From Salinirubrum litoreum (lineage in GTDB: Archaea > Halobacteriota > Halobacteria > Halobacteriales > Haloferacaceae): a DNA stretch of 64,000 nucleotides. Made by a program: the position numbers and the translations under genes. Numbering within the stretch: position 1 is the stretch's first letter; every line of letters begins with the position of its first letter. The DNA is taken from assembly GCF_020567425.1 (NCBI RefSeq), contig NZ_JAJCVJ010000001.1, positions 1,240,001 through 1,304,000 on the forward strand. Direction: 5' to 3'. The notes under the pieces were generated by a model. It searched no databases and had not been told where the DNA came from. It worked only from the letters and a program-made list of their open reading frames with translations. Below, in pieces: positions 25,377 to 33,864 of this stretch.

Positions 25377-26047
25377 CGCGCGTCAAACTCTGTGGGGTCA
25401 CGAGCGCGGCGGACCTCTCGCTGGTCGCCGACGCCGGTGCGGACGCGGTCGGCGTCATCAGCGAGGTCCCGGTCGACAGCCACCGCGAGGTGGCACCGAC
25501 GACCGCCGCCGAACTCGTCGCCGCCGCGCCGCCGATGCTGACGACGACGCTCGTGACGATGCCGGAGGAACCGGGCAACGCGGTCGGTCTCGCCGGCGCG
25601 ATCCAGCCCGACCTGCTCCAGCTCCACGCCGACTTCACGCCCGACGAACTCCGGGGCATCCGCGCCGAGACCGGGACGAAACTGGTCGTCACGGTCGACG
25701 CCGACGACCCGGAGCGCGCCCACGAACTCGACGGGGTGGTCGACGCCGTCCTGCTCGACTCGACGACCGAGGAGGGTGCCGGCGGCACCGGCGAGACACA
25801 CGACTGGGCGGCGGCCGGGGACCTCGCGGCCGACCTCGACACGCCGGTCGTCCTCGCCGGCGGGTTGACCCCCGAGACGGTCGGCGAGGCGGTCGAGACC
25901 GCCCGGCCCTACGCGGTCGACGTGGCGAGCGGTATCGAGGGCGACGACGGGACGAAGGACGCAGAGACCGTCGAACGATTCGTCCGGCAGGTCCGGGAAG
26001 CGGACGCGAGACTGGCCGAGACCGACTCGCCGGAGGCCCAGGGATGA
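25373..26047 (+). CDS. trpF: phosphoribosylanthranilate isomerase
   Basis: A 224-residue TIM-barrel enzyme for the third step of tryptophan synthesis. VKLCGVTSAADLSLVADAGADAVG, LLQLHADFTPDEL, LLDST, VVLAGGLTPETV and AVDVASGIE mark the active-site strands. It starts at the GTG at 25373, which overlaps the trpD stop; its own stop overlaps trpE as ATGA. Confidence 0.96.
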   Translation: MTRVKLCGVTSAADLSLVADAGADAVGVISEVPVDSHREVAPTTAAELVAAAPPMLTTTLVTMPEEPGNAVGLAGAIQPDLLQLHADFTPDELRGIRAETGTKLVVTVDADDPERAHELDGVVDAVLLDSTTEEGAGGTGETHDWAAAGDLAADLDTPVVLAGGLTPETVGEAVETARPYAVDVASGIEGDDGTKDAETVERFVRQVREADARLAETDSPEAQG

Positions 26048-27756
26048 CGTTCGACCTCACCCGTGCCGAGTTCCGGGACCTGGCCTCGGAGGCGGACGAC
26101 GACAGGCCGGTCGTCGTGCGACTGTCCGCCGACCTGGACGTAGGTGTGACGCCACTGTCGGCGTACGACGCACTGTCAGACCGGAGCGAGTACAACTTCC
26201 TCCTGGAGAGCGCGGAGAAGGTCGCCTCCAGCGACCCGGACGGCGCGTTCTCGCCCGACGGACAGGGTGCCGACAGACACGCCCGGTACTCGTTCGTCGG
26301 CTACGATCCGGAGGCTGTCGTCAGCGTCGGTCCCGAGGGAACCGAGGTGCGGACACTCCGCGACCGACTGGACGACCTGCTGGCGACCGACGGGGCGACC
26401 GCCGACGGAAGGGCGGGCGAATCGGCCGGCGACGCCGGCGACACACTCGACACGCTCCGGCGTGTGATGCCCGACGTCCGACTGGCCAACTTCCCCGACT
26501 CCGAGCGTCAGCAACTCGCGGGCGGACTGGTCGGCTTTCTCGCGTACGACGCGGTGTACGACCTCTGGCTCGAAGAGGTGGGCGTCGAGCGCCCGGAGAC
26601 GTCACTGCCGGACGCGCAGTTCGTGGTGACGACCCGGACGCTCGTCTTCGACGACGCGGAAGGCTCTGTGTCGCTGGTCTGCACGCCGGTCGTCCGGCCC
26701 GAGGACGACCCGGACGCGGTGTACGACGACCTCGTCGCGGAACTGACCGAGGTCGTCGACAGTCTGGGGAGCGCCGAGCGGACAGCGGCCACCGGCGCGG
26801 GCGACGACAGCGAAGGTGGCGACCCGGGCTTCGTCCGGACCGGCGAGACCGCCGGGCCGCGTGAGGAGTACGAGGACGCGGTCCGCCGCGCGAAGGAGCA
26901 CGTCCTCGACGGCGACATCTACCAGGGCGTCATCTCGCGGAAACGCGAACTGACCGGCGACATCGACACGCTCGCCTTCTACCGGTCGCTCCGGGCGGTC
27001 AACCCCTCGCCGTACATGTACCTGCTCCGCTTCGGCGACCGGTCCATCGTCGGTGCGTCGCCGGAGACGCTGGTCTCCGTCGGCGGGGAGCGTGTCGTCG
27101 CCAACCCCATCGCGGGGACCTGTGCGCGTGGCTCCTCGCCGGTCGAGGACCGCCGTCTCGCGGGGGAGATGCTCGCCGACGCGAAGGAGCGGTCGGAACA
27201 CACGATGCTGGTCGACCTCGCCCGCAACGACGTGCGGCGCGTCTCCCGTCCGGGGAGCGTCCGCGTCGAGGAGTTCATGAACGTCCTGAAGTACAGCCAC
27301 GTCCAGCACATCGAGTCGACCGTGACCGGGCGACTCGCGCCGGACTGTGACGCCTTCGACGCGACGCGGGCCGCGTTCCCGGCCGGGACGCTCTCGGGCG
27401 CGCCGAAGGTCCGGGCGATGGAGATCATCGACGCTCTCGAACTGACCCCGCGCGGGTTGTACGGCGGCGGCGTCGGCTACTACTCGTGGACGGGCGACGC
27501 CGACTTCGCCATCGTGATCCGGACCGCGACGGTCGAACACGGCGTCGAGACCGAACGCGGCACCGAGGACCGCGTGACGGTGCAGGCCGGCGCGGGCATC
27601 GTCGCCGACAGCGACCCGGCCAGCGAGTACGAGGAGACCGAGAAGAAGATGGGCGGGGTGCTGGACGCACTGCTCCGCATCGAGGGCAACGGGGGAGACG
27701 CCGACGGCGACGACCCGGGTGCTCCCACCGAATCCACCCCGGAGGCGGGCCGATGA
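26044..27756 (+). CDS. trpE: anthranilate synthase component I
   Basis: A 570-residue enzyme converting chorismate and ammonia to anthranilate with TrpG. The N-terminal part carries LLESAEK, the position of the tryptophan feedback site in the family. The catalytic half has GDIYQGVISRKRELTG, NPSPYMYLLRFGDRSIVGASPE, PIAGTCARG, the DLARNDVRRVSRPGSV block and FPAGTLSGAPKVRAMEIID. An acidic linker near residues 235-265 separates the halves. The end overlaps trpG by 4 nt. Confidence 0.97.
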   Translation: MTFDLTRAEFRDLASEADDDRPVVVRLSADLDVGVTPLSAYDALSDRSEYNFLLESAEKVASSDPDGAFSPDGQGADRHARYSFVGYDPEAVVSVGPEGTEVRTLRDRLDDLLATDGATADGRAGESAGDAGDTLDTLRRVMPDVRLANFPDSERQQLAGGLVGFLAYDAVYDLWLEEVGVERPETSLPDAQFVVTTRTLVFDDAEGSVSLVCTPVVRPEDDPDAVYDDLVAELTEVVDSLGSAERTAATGAGDDSEGGDPGFVRTGETAGPREEYEDAVRRAKEHVLDGDIYQGVISRKRELTGDIDTLAFYRSLRAVNPSPYMYLLRFGDRSIVGASPETLVSVGGERVVANPIAGTCARGSSPVEDRRLAGEMLADAKERSEHTMLVDLARNDVRRVSRPGSVRVEEFMNVLKYSHVQHIESTVTGRLAPDCDAFDATRAAFPAGTLSGAPKVRAMEIIDALELTPRGLYGGGVGYYSWTGDADFAIVIRTATVEHGVETERGTEDRVTVQAGAGIVADSDPASEYEETEKKMGGVLDALLRIEGNGGDADGDDPGAPTESTPEAGR

Positions 27757-28382
27757 GACTACTCGTCGTCGACAACTACGACTCGTTCACGTACAACCTC
27801 GTGGAGTACTTCTCAGAGCAGACGGTCCCCGGCACCGACGAACCGCTCGACATCGAGGTGCTGAAGAACACCGCCACGCTCGACGACGTTCGGGCGTTCG
27901 ACCCGGACGCCATCGTCGTCTCGCCGGGGCCGGGCCACCCGAAGAACGACCGCGACGTGGGCGTCACGAACGCGGTCCTGACCGAGATCTCGCCGACGGT
28001 GCCGACCCTCGGGGTCTGTCTCGGACTGGAGGCGGCCGTCTACGCCTACGGCGGGCACGTGGGCCACGCGCCGGAACCGATCCACGGGAAGGCGTTCCCG
28101 GTCGACCACGACGGGCGTGGGGTCTTCACCGGTCTCGAACAGGGCTTCCAGGCCGGGCGCTACCACTCGCTGGTGGCGACCGAGGTGCCGGACTGCTTCG
28201 AGGTGTCGGCCACCACGGACCACGACGGGACCGAACTCGTGATGGGCGTCCGGCACCGCGAGTACCCCATCGAATGCGTGCAGTTCCACCCCGAGAGCGT
28301 CCTGACCGCGGTCGGCCACGACGTGATCCGGAACTTCCTGGAGTACTGTGTGCCCGACGAGGGACGGGTCGAAGCCGAGTAG
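27753..28382 (+). CDS. trpG: anthranilate synthase component II (glutaminase)
   Basis: A 209-residue class I glutamine amidotransferase. DNYDSFTYNLVEYF starts the domain, SPGPGHP is the oxyanion region, the nucleophile Cys is in GVCLGLEAAV, and the His-Glu pair is in QFHPESVLT. The usual GVCLGHQ reads GVCLGLE here, a change next to the nucleophile, but the triad itself is intact. It is the last gene of the operon. Confidence 0.95.
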   Translation: MRLLVVDNYDSFTYNLVEYFSEQTVPGTDEPLDIEVLKNTATLDDVRAFDPDAIVVSPGPGHPKNDRDVGVTNAVLTEISPTVPTLGVCLGLEAAVYAYGGHVGHAPEPIHGKAFPVDHDGRGVFTGLEQGFQAGRYHSLVATEVPDCFEVSATTDHDGTELVMGVRHREYPIECVQFHPESVLTAVGHDVIRNFLEYCVPDEGRVEAE

Positions 28383-28428
28383 ATCGTCCCGGAACAAGTC
28401 GCGGCTGACCGATCTCGGCCGGATCGCC

Positions 28429-28635
28429 TCAGAACCCGCCGAAGAAGAAGGTGAAGAGCAGAATCGCCCCGAGGACGACGGCCGCGATGGTGACGAGTCG
28501 CCACGCGACCTTGAGGACGATGCGCCCGACGAGGACGACCAGTCCGATCACGACGACGACCGCGAACAACTGGCCGACGAGGCTGTCGAGCAAGCCGCCG
28601 AGTTGGAGAATCGGCGCGAGGAGTGTCGGGTCCAT
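28429..28635 (-). CDS. small two-helix membrane protein
   Basis: A 68-residue protein with two hydrophobic helices (about 20-40 and 46-66) around a short basic loop (RIVLKVAWR), ending FFFGGF. A TATA box (AGATTTATCG, 28659-28668) lies about 27 nt before its ATG at 28635, which supports it as a real gene. Function is unknown. Confidence 0.75.
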   Translation of the reverse strand: MDPTLLAPILQLGGLLDSLVGQLFAVVVVIGLVVLVGRIVLKVAWRLVTIAAVVLGAILLFTFFFGGF

Positions 28636-28658
28636 GCGCTGGAGAAGTACCGGACGGG

Positions 28659-28668
28659 CGATAAATCT
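28659..28668 (-). promoter_or_regulatory. TATA box for the small membrane protein
   Basis: AGATTTATCG on the minus strand is at leaderless spacing from the ATG at 28635. Confidence 0.5.
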
Positions 28669-28689
28669 GTGGGCCGGACGCGGACGGTG

Positions 28690-29260
28690 GTGTGGGTTTC
28701 GTCGACGAGTGGTCGGTCGAGTATGTCACCAACAACGAGCGGTGAAAGCCCCCGGCGTCTCGACCGGCCGCGACTTGGTGTCGTTCGAGAGAGCGAAGCT
28801 CTCTCGTGATGACGAGAGACGCCGACGACGTCTCTCGAACCACGCTCCTCGGTCGGCGAGCCAGCAGGCTGGCTCACCTCCCTGCGGTGCTGACGGGCGA
28901 GCCTCGCCCGTCTGCTGGCGAGACCTCCGGTCTCGCTCTGTCACCGGCGCGGCGCGCCGGTTTCCAGCGGGACCGCCGGTCCCGCCCGGCTTCCGGCGTC
29001 GGGGCCGGACCGAGACGCCGGCCCCGTTCAGTCCCGCCCGGTGTACGCTGTCGAGGCGCACGCAACTCTGACAGACCAGTCGGTTTCAGCGCGAGCGCCT
29101 CCCTGTAACCGTCGGCTCGCCTGAGGCGGGTGCATCCCGCCGAAGTGCGCGACACGAGGCTCGCCCGAGGCAGCCCTACGCCGCCGAGGTGTGGTGCCCG
29201 AGGCGACCCTCCGTCGCCGAAGTGTCGCGCCCGCCCGTTCGACTGGTCGCGTGTCGTCTG
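28690..29260 (-). repeat. dispersed hairpin element, copy F (reverse)
   Basis: Read on the minus strand, this starts with the extended GACCAGTCG-to-CGACTGGT segment (29255-29065), which is nearly the same as in copy C. The clamp arms follow: TGAACG-GGG-CCGGCGTCTCG (29030-29011) and TCGAGACGCCGG-GGG-CTTTCA (28763-28743). Several hairpins lie between the arms. One arm differs from the consensus TGAAAG by a single base that breaks one pair. The conserved-flank hairpin module is absent. It fills the divergent gap between the small membrane gene and truD. Confidence 0.75.
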
Positions 29261-29294
29261 CCGTCTCTCTCGCCGTCCGACCGAGACCGACGAC

Positions 29295-29303
29295 AGTTAA
29301 CCC
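29295..29303 (+). promoter_or_regulatory. TATA-like box 27 nt before the truD upstream ORF
   Basis: AGTTAACCC is centred about 27 nt upstream of an ATG at 29325, not of the truD ATG at 29384. Transcription would therefore start at the upstream ORF. Confidence 0.4.
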
Positions 29304-29324
29304 ACGTCGCCACAATCGGCGGGT

Positions 29325-29384
29325 ATGACCCAGCGTCTCGTCTTGTCGACGATCACTCGCCCGCGCCGGGAGGGTCGCGCCTGA
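29325..29384 (+). CDS. possible 19-residue upstream ORF coupled to truD
   Basis: An ATG at 29325 opens a 19-codon frame ([19 protein letters not shown]) whose TGA overlaps the truD ATG as TGATG. The ATG sits at leaderless spacing from a TATA-like box. It could be a leader peptide or a remnant of a longer upstream gene. It may also be a chance frame; coding bias cannot be judged at this length. Confidence 0.35.
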   Translation: MTQRLVLSTITRPRREGRA

Positions 29385-30865
29385 TGCGCGAGGCCCACCC
29401 CATCGAACAGGCGGTCGGGATGGAGTTCTACGTCAGCGACGGCGACGGCATCGGCGGCCACCTGCGGGAGTCACCCGAGGACTTCCGGGTCCGCGAGTTG
29501 GAAGCGTTCGACTGGCACCCGCTCGAGGCCGACCCCGGCGACTTTCACCACCTCGTCTTGCGGGCGACCCTCCGGGGCTGGGACACCAACGACTTCGCCT
29601 CCCGGCTCTCCGATGCACTCGGCATCAGCAGAGAGCGCGTCTCGTGGGCCGGGACGAAGGACAAACACGCCGTCACGACCCAGTTGTTCACCGTGAAGGG
29701 TGCCGACCCCGAGGCGCTCCCGGACGTCTCCGGCGTCGAGATGGAACTGCTCGGCAGGGCCGGCAGAGGCCTCACCTTCGGCGACCTCGCGGGGAACGCC
29801 TTCGGTATCGTCGTCCGGGGACCCGAGGCTCCCGAGCACCTCGACGCGATCACCGCCGACCTCCGGCAGTTCGCGGGCGACGGACCGGCCAGCGACCCCG
29901 GCGACACCGTGACGACGCTCGCGGGGGCAGTCACGGCAGACGACGCGGTCGCGGCCGCAGAAGCGGAGACCGGAAGCGACGCCGACCTCGTCCGGATCGG
30001 CGTGCCGAACTACTTCGGCCAGCAACGCTTCGGGAGCCAACGGCCCGTCACCCACAGAGTCGGACTGGCGGTCCTCCGGGGCGACTGGCGCGAGGCGGTC
30101 CGGCGGTACGTCGGCGACCCGGCAGAGACCGAACCCGAGGGCACGCAGGAGGCCCGCGCCGTCGCGGACGAGCAGTTCGCCGCCGCACAACCAGACTGGC
30201 AGACTGCCCTCGACGCGATGCCCGGTCGCCTGCGCTACGAGCGATCCATGCTCCACCGCCTCGCGGAGACGAACGCCGGCCGTGACGACGAGACCGCACC
30301 CCCCGCGAGCGCCGACGCAGATGACCCCTTCCGCTACGCGCTGGAGGCGGTTCCGTCGAACCTGACGCGCCTGTTCGTCAACGCCGCGCAGTCGTTCGTC
30401 TTCAACCGCATCCTCTCGGAGCGTCTTCGCAGAGGACTCCCCTTCGACCGCCCGGTCGCGGGCGACGTGGTCTGCTTCGCGGACCGCGAGGCCCCGGCCG
30501 GCCTCCCCCTGCCGGACACCGACCGCGAGCAGCGTGTGACCGACGAGCGAGTGGACACGGTCACCCGGCACTGTGAGCGCGGGCGGGCCTACGTCACCGC
30601 GCCGCTGGTCGGCACCGACACCGAACTCGCAGACGGTGAGCCGGGTGCGATCGAACGGGAGATTCTGGCCGACCTCGACCTCGCGCCCGCCGACTTCGAC
30701 CTGCCGGGCGACTTCCGGTCGCGGGGGACGCGCCGGGCGGTGCTCTGCCGGACCGACCTGCTCGTGACGCGCGACCCGGTGCGGTTCGAGTTCGCCCTGC
30801 CCCACGGGAGCTACGCGACTGCGGTCCTCAGGGAGTATCTGAAGTCCGGACCGCTGTCGTTGTGA
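29384..30865 (+). CDS. truD: tRNA pseudouridine(13) synthase
   Basis: A 493-residue TruD, which makes pseudouridine at tRNA position 13. [14 protein letters not shown] opens the family domain, and the catalytic Asp is in [38 protein letters not shown] and [19 protein letters not shown] are the other signatures, with the TRUD insertion domain between. The ATG at 29384 ([17 protein letters not shown]) matches the family start; the longer open frame upstream is inside repeat copy F. Confidence 0.96.
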   Translation: MREAHPIEQAVGMEFYVSDGDGIGGHLRESPEDFRVRELEAFDWHPLEADPGDFHHLVLRATLRGWDTNDFASRLSDALGISRERVSWAGTKDKHAVTTQLFTVKGADPEALPDVSGVEMELLGRAGRGLTFGDLAGNAFGIVVRGPEAPEHLDAITADLRQFAGDGPASDPGDTVTTLAGAVTADDAVAAAEAETGSDADLVRIGVPNYFGQQRFGSQRPVTHRVGLAVLRGDWREAVRRYVGDPAETEPEGTQEARAVADEQFAAAQPDWQTALDAMPGRLRYERSMLHRLAETNAGRDDETAPPASADADDPFRYALEAVPSNLTRLFVNAAQSFVFNRILSERLRRGLPFDRPVAGDVVCFADREAPAGLPLPDTDREQRVTDERVDTVTRHCERGRAYVTAPLVGTDTELADGEPGAIEREILADLDLAPADFDLPGDFRSRGTRRAVLCRTDLLVTRDPVRFEFALPHGSYATAVLREYLKSGPLSL

Positions 30866-30869
30866 TCGG

Positions 30870-30883
30870 GACTCGATCGAGTC
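30870..30883. terminator. perfect 14-bp palindrome after truD
   Basis: GACTCGATCGAGTC begins 5 nt after the truD stop codon. Its position suggests a transcript-end or processing role; no T run follows. Confidence 0.35.
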
Positions 30884-30921
30884 GACAGGTACGCTGACTT
30901 CCAGTTCTGCGACGACACGAA

Positions 30922-31262
30922 ACCAGTCAGACGGGCTGGCGCGAGTTCATTTCGCGCCGATGGTTGCAGGTAGGCCATCGCTGAAACCGACTGGTCCACC
31001 GCAGTTGCGTGCGCTTTCACAAATTCGGGTGGGACTGAAAGGGGCCGACCGCTCGATCCACCTCCGACGATTCAAGCACTGGACTGAGGGCTGGCGGGCT
31101 TGTCCCGCCAGCCCGAGGGAAGCGCGCAGAGAGTCGCAGGTGGTCGAGCGGTCGGGGGCTTTCACCGCTCGTTCTCTGCGACCGATTCGGCAACCCTCAC
31201 GTCTCCAACTGATTCGACAGCATCCACATCATCGACCGATTCGACCGAGTTCACACCTGCTT
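30922..31262 (+). repeat. dispersed hairpin element, copy B (compact)
   Basis: ACCAGTC (30922-30928) pairs with GACTGGT (30989-30995) and encloses GGCGCGA/TCGCGCC (30938-30958). The clamp arms TGAAAG-GGG-CCGACCGCTCGA (31036-31056) and TCGAGCGGTCGG-GGG-CTTTCA (31144-31164) hold one perfect hairpin, GGGCTGGCGGG-CTTGT-CCCGCCAGCCC (31088-31114). Constant flanks CTGGACTGA and GAGGGAAGCGCGCAG border it. The degenerate tail (31167-31262) runs up to the next gene. The GAC-rich tract and conserved-flank hairpin are absent. It fills the convergent gap after truD. Confidence 0.8.
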
Positions 31263-31263
31263 T

Positions 31264-31881
31264 CTACCCACCACCAGACCCGTCTTCACAGTCCTTCCGA
31301 GCAGTAAGCGGTTGTCTCGACACCAGATCACAGTCGAACGCCGGATGCTCGACGAAGTGCCGCAGGAGGATGTGCCGCCGACCACCGGTCACCCCCGACC
31401 GGCCGACAGTCTCGGCGGTGAACTCGGTCGGCAACTCGGCGAAGAGCGCCTCCAGGGCGGCGAAGCTCTCGAAGACCTTGCTGTGGCCGGCCGACTCTGC
31501 GCGTCGGCGCGCGACGACGTAGCTCCCGTCGGGGCGGTGCTCGCCGGTAGTGCGCAGGAACTCACGCCGGCCGGTCAGCGCGTCGGCCAGTTCGTCTCGG
31601 AGCGCGGTCGCGGCGCGTCTGGAGAGGTGGTGTGTCTCGCCGGCGAGCGTGACCGCGACCGTCTCGCTGTCGCTCCGGGTCTCGACGGAAGACTCGGCGT
31701 CTGCGTCGCCGTCGCTGGACGGTTCGGCTCTCGTGTCGGTCGATACGGCAGTCGCAGTGTCTGACTCGGCGTCCGGCGCGTGCGTACCGGCCGAGTCGAG
31801 GGTCTCACTGCGGGAGAATTTCTCGATCAGGAGCGTGGGTACTCCGTTGCATGTGCAGCTATCTCTGTCGGCACCCGACAA
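31264..31881 (-). CDS. haloarchaeal conserved protein, DUF7528-like, start uncertain
   Basis: The conserved part is the C-terminal 110 residues: VTLAGETHHLSRRAATALRDEL, RREFLRTTGEHRPDGSYVVARR, SKVFESFAALEALFAELP and GGRRHILLRHFVEHPAFDCDL. These resemble a haloarchaeal family that I recall as DUF7528; function is unknown. An acidic Ser/Asp-rich N-terminus precedes it. No in-frame ATG or GTG lies at a sensible place: the only ATG (32190) is deep in the opposite gene. A TTG at 31881 is offered as the start, but an out-of-frame ATG near 31850 hints at a frameshift or an odd start codon. Confidence 0.6.
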   Translation of the reverse strand: MSGADRDSCTCNGVPTLLIEKFSRSETLDSAGTHAPDAESDTATAVSTDTRAEPSSDGDADAESSVETRSDSETVAVTLAGETHHLSRRAATALRDELADALTGRREFLRTTGEHRPDGSYVVARRRAESAGHSKVFESFAALEALFAELPTEFTAETVGRSGVTGGRRHILLRHFVEHPAFDCDLVSRQPLTARKDCEDGSGGG

Positions 31882-31995
31882 AACGGTTCGGGTCGGACAG
31901 ATCGACTGTCGGACCGCCGTGGCGACCCGGAACGACGGGACCACCGGGTCCGAACCGTCACGCGAGGACCGTCGAGACGCCCACTCGTCACGGTG

Positions 31996-32005
31996 CTGTT
32001 TTACC
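31996..32005 (+). promoter_or_regulatory. TATA box for the gene at 32028
   Basis: CTGTTTTACC lies about 27 nt before the ATG at 32028. Confidence 0.5.
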
Positions 32006-32027
32006 GCCGCCGATCCAACCGCCGAGC

Positions 32028-32738
32028 ATGAAGATTCGGGGTCAGCGCGAGTGCACGTCCTGCGGGACACGGTGGTCGTACTACGACACCGGGAGCGTCG
32101 AGTGTCCGAACTGCGGCGCGCTCCGGAGCGTCGGCGTCGACGACCGGACGCGCCACACCGCCACGCCCACCGACCTCGATCTGTCGGCACACCGCCACGC
32201 GCTCGACGACGGCGAGATTCCGGACATCGCCGACGACGTGAAGTCGGACTGCCGGGCGTACGTCCGCGAACGCGGGTTCATCCACGGCGGCGACCTCCTC
32301 CCGCTGGACGACACCTTCCTCTCCGCCAGCGAGTTGATCCACGTCGTCGACCTGTACGCCCGTCTGCGCGACCCGACCGACGCCGAACAGCTCTACGTCC
32401 TCGATCTGCTCCGCGGCGCCGATCAGGACGAACGCCCGCCGGCCGACCGCGTGCCGGACTCGCTCGCCGAGGGGCGTGGACTCGGCTACGCCGAGGCCGT
32501 CGACGAGTACCGCCGGGAGGTCGTGACGTGGCTGAACGACAACCCCGATCCGGCCGCCCGGCGGACGCTCGGGACGGTCGCCGAGCAGGTGAAACGCGTC
32601 GAAGCGCTCCAGGGCGACGTGACGCCGGCGACCGCAGAGGCGCTCGTCACCGCGACCCGTGAGATCGTCCGGTATCTGATCGACGACGACGAGACCGCGC
32701 TGGCGTCGGCGCAGGACCGGCTCGCACGACTCGGCTGA
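32028..32738 (+). CDS. zinc-ribbon haloarchaeal protein (DUF7117-like)
   Basis: A 236-residue protein with an N-terminal zinc ribbon (CTSCGTRWSYYDTGSVECPNCG, about residues 9-30), followed by a helical domain. Conserved-looking segments are FIHGGDLLPLDDTFLSASELIHV and LYARLRDPTDAEQLYVLDLL. It resembles a haloarchaeal family that I recall as DUF7117; no function is known. The ribbon suggests nucleic-acid or protein binding. Confidence 0.8.
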   Translation: MKIRGQRECTSCGTRWSYYDTGSVECPNCGALRSVGVDDRTRHTATPTDLDLSAHRHALDDGEIPDIADDVKSDCRAYVRERGFIHGGDLLPLDDTFLSASELIHVVDLYARLRDPTDAEQLYVLDLLRGADQDERPPADRVPDSLAEGRGLGYAEAVDEYRREVVTWLNDNPDPAARRTLGTVAEQVKRVEALQGDVTPATAEALVTATREIVRYLIDDDETALASAQDRLARLG

Positions 32739-32763
32739 CCGCTCCTTCTGGTTGCGACGCTGT

Positions 32764-33810
32764 TCAGAGATCGCCAGCGACGTCGGTCAGGATGGTTCGG
32801 CCGGCCGGTACCGACCACTCACCGAGCATACTCGCCGCGCCGTGAATCTGGTCGGGGTAGTGGTGGTGTGTGACGCCGACCCCGGACTCGGCGAGTGCCT
32901 CGGCGTAGGCGATGCCCTCGTCCCGGAGCGGGTCGAAACCGCAGGTGACGACCGACGCTGGCGGGAGGTCGCCGAGATCGGTCGCCTCCAGGGGGCAGGC
33001 GTAGGGATGGTAGCGGTCGAGGTCGTGGCCGAAGTACTGGTCCCCGAACCAGCGCATGTCCGGGCGATCCAGTCCGTACCCCTCGCCGTTCTCCGTGAGT
33101 GAGTCCCAGTCGTTCCGTCGGCTGACGGTCGGGTATATCAGGAGCTGTCGGTCGAGTTCGGGGGCTGACTCGCCGTCTCGCCGGCGGTCGCGTGCCCACA
33201 GACCGACCGCCGCCGCGAGGTTCGCGCCGGCGCTATCGCCCGCGACGACCAGTCGAGGTTCCTCGCTGGATACGCTCACACCGTCGCGGTCGCCGATCAG
33301 TCGCCGGGCGTTGTCGGCGACCCACTCGGTCGCGGCGCAGGCGTCGGCGACCGGTTCCGGGAAGGGGTGTTCCGGCGCGCGTCGGTAGGCGACCGAGACG
33401 ACTGTCGCACCCGACTCGCGGGCCAGTACACGACAGAGTTCGTCGTGACTGTCGAGACTGCCGACGACCCAGCCGCCGCCGTGGAAGTAGACGAGGACGG
33501 TCGACTGGCTGTCGCCGTCGTCGCGGTTCGCGTCCCCAGCGTCGGACAGCGGTCGGTAGACCCGCGCCGACAGGTCGACAGCCTCGTCACCGCCGGGGAC
33601 GGACAGATTTTCGACCGACGCCATCGGCGTGGGTTCCGGCACGCGGTGGACCGGATCGGCGTCGAAGCCGGCGCGGAGTCGGCCGAGTGTGACCTCGGCG
33701 ATCGGACCGTCACTGCGCTCGGCTTGCTTGGCGAGGACGGCCCGCGCGTCCGGGTCCGGTTCGTCGCTCCGGAGCGGGCCCGTCACACCGGCGTCGTCGG
33801 AACTCGTCAT
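32764..33810 (-). CDS. alpha/beta hydrolase (HSL-type esterase)
   Basis: A 348-residue esterase of the hormone-sensitive lipase group. The oxyanion motif HGGGWVVGS, nucleophile elbow GDSAGANLAAAV, acid segment GFDPLRDEG and catalytic His in HHYPDQIHG are present. An N-terminal cap (about 1-90) is normal for the family. It probably acts on short acyl esters. Its ATG at 33810 follows a TATA-like GGTTTATCC at 33834. Confidence 0.93.
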   Translation of the reverse strand: MTSSDDAGVTGPLRSDEPDPDARAVLAKQAERSDGPIAEVTLGRLRAGFDADPVHRVPEPTPMASVENLSVPGGDEAVDLSARVYRPLSDAGDANRDDGDSQSTVLVYFHGGGWVVGSLDSHDELCRVLARESGATVVSVAYRRAPEHPFPEPVADACAATEWVADNARRLIGDRDGVSVSSEEPRLVVAGDSAGANLAAAVGLWARDRRRDGESAPELDRQLLIYPTVSRRNDWDSLTENGEGYGLDRPDMRWFGDQYFGHDLDRYHPYACPLEATDLGDLPPASVVTCGFDPLRDEGIAYAEALAESGVGVTHHHYPDQIHGAASMLGEWSVPAGRTILTDVAGDL

Positions 33811-33864
33811 GACGCGCGGTTCCGGGGCCGTCGGGATAAACCCGGACGTCGGCGACTCGGGGGA

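Noticed and set aside
30922-31000. tRNA-like fold from the ACCAGTC/GACTGGT segment
   Set aside because: There is an acceptor-like outer pairing and one inner hairpin, but no T arm consensus, no anticodon arm and the wrong spacing.
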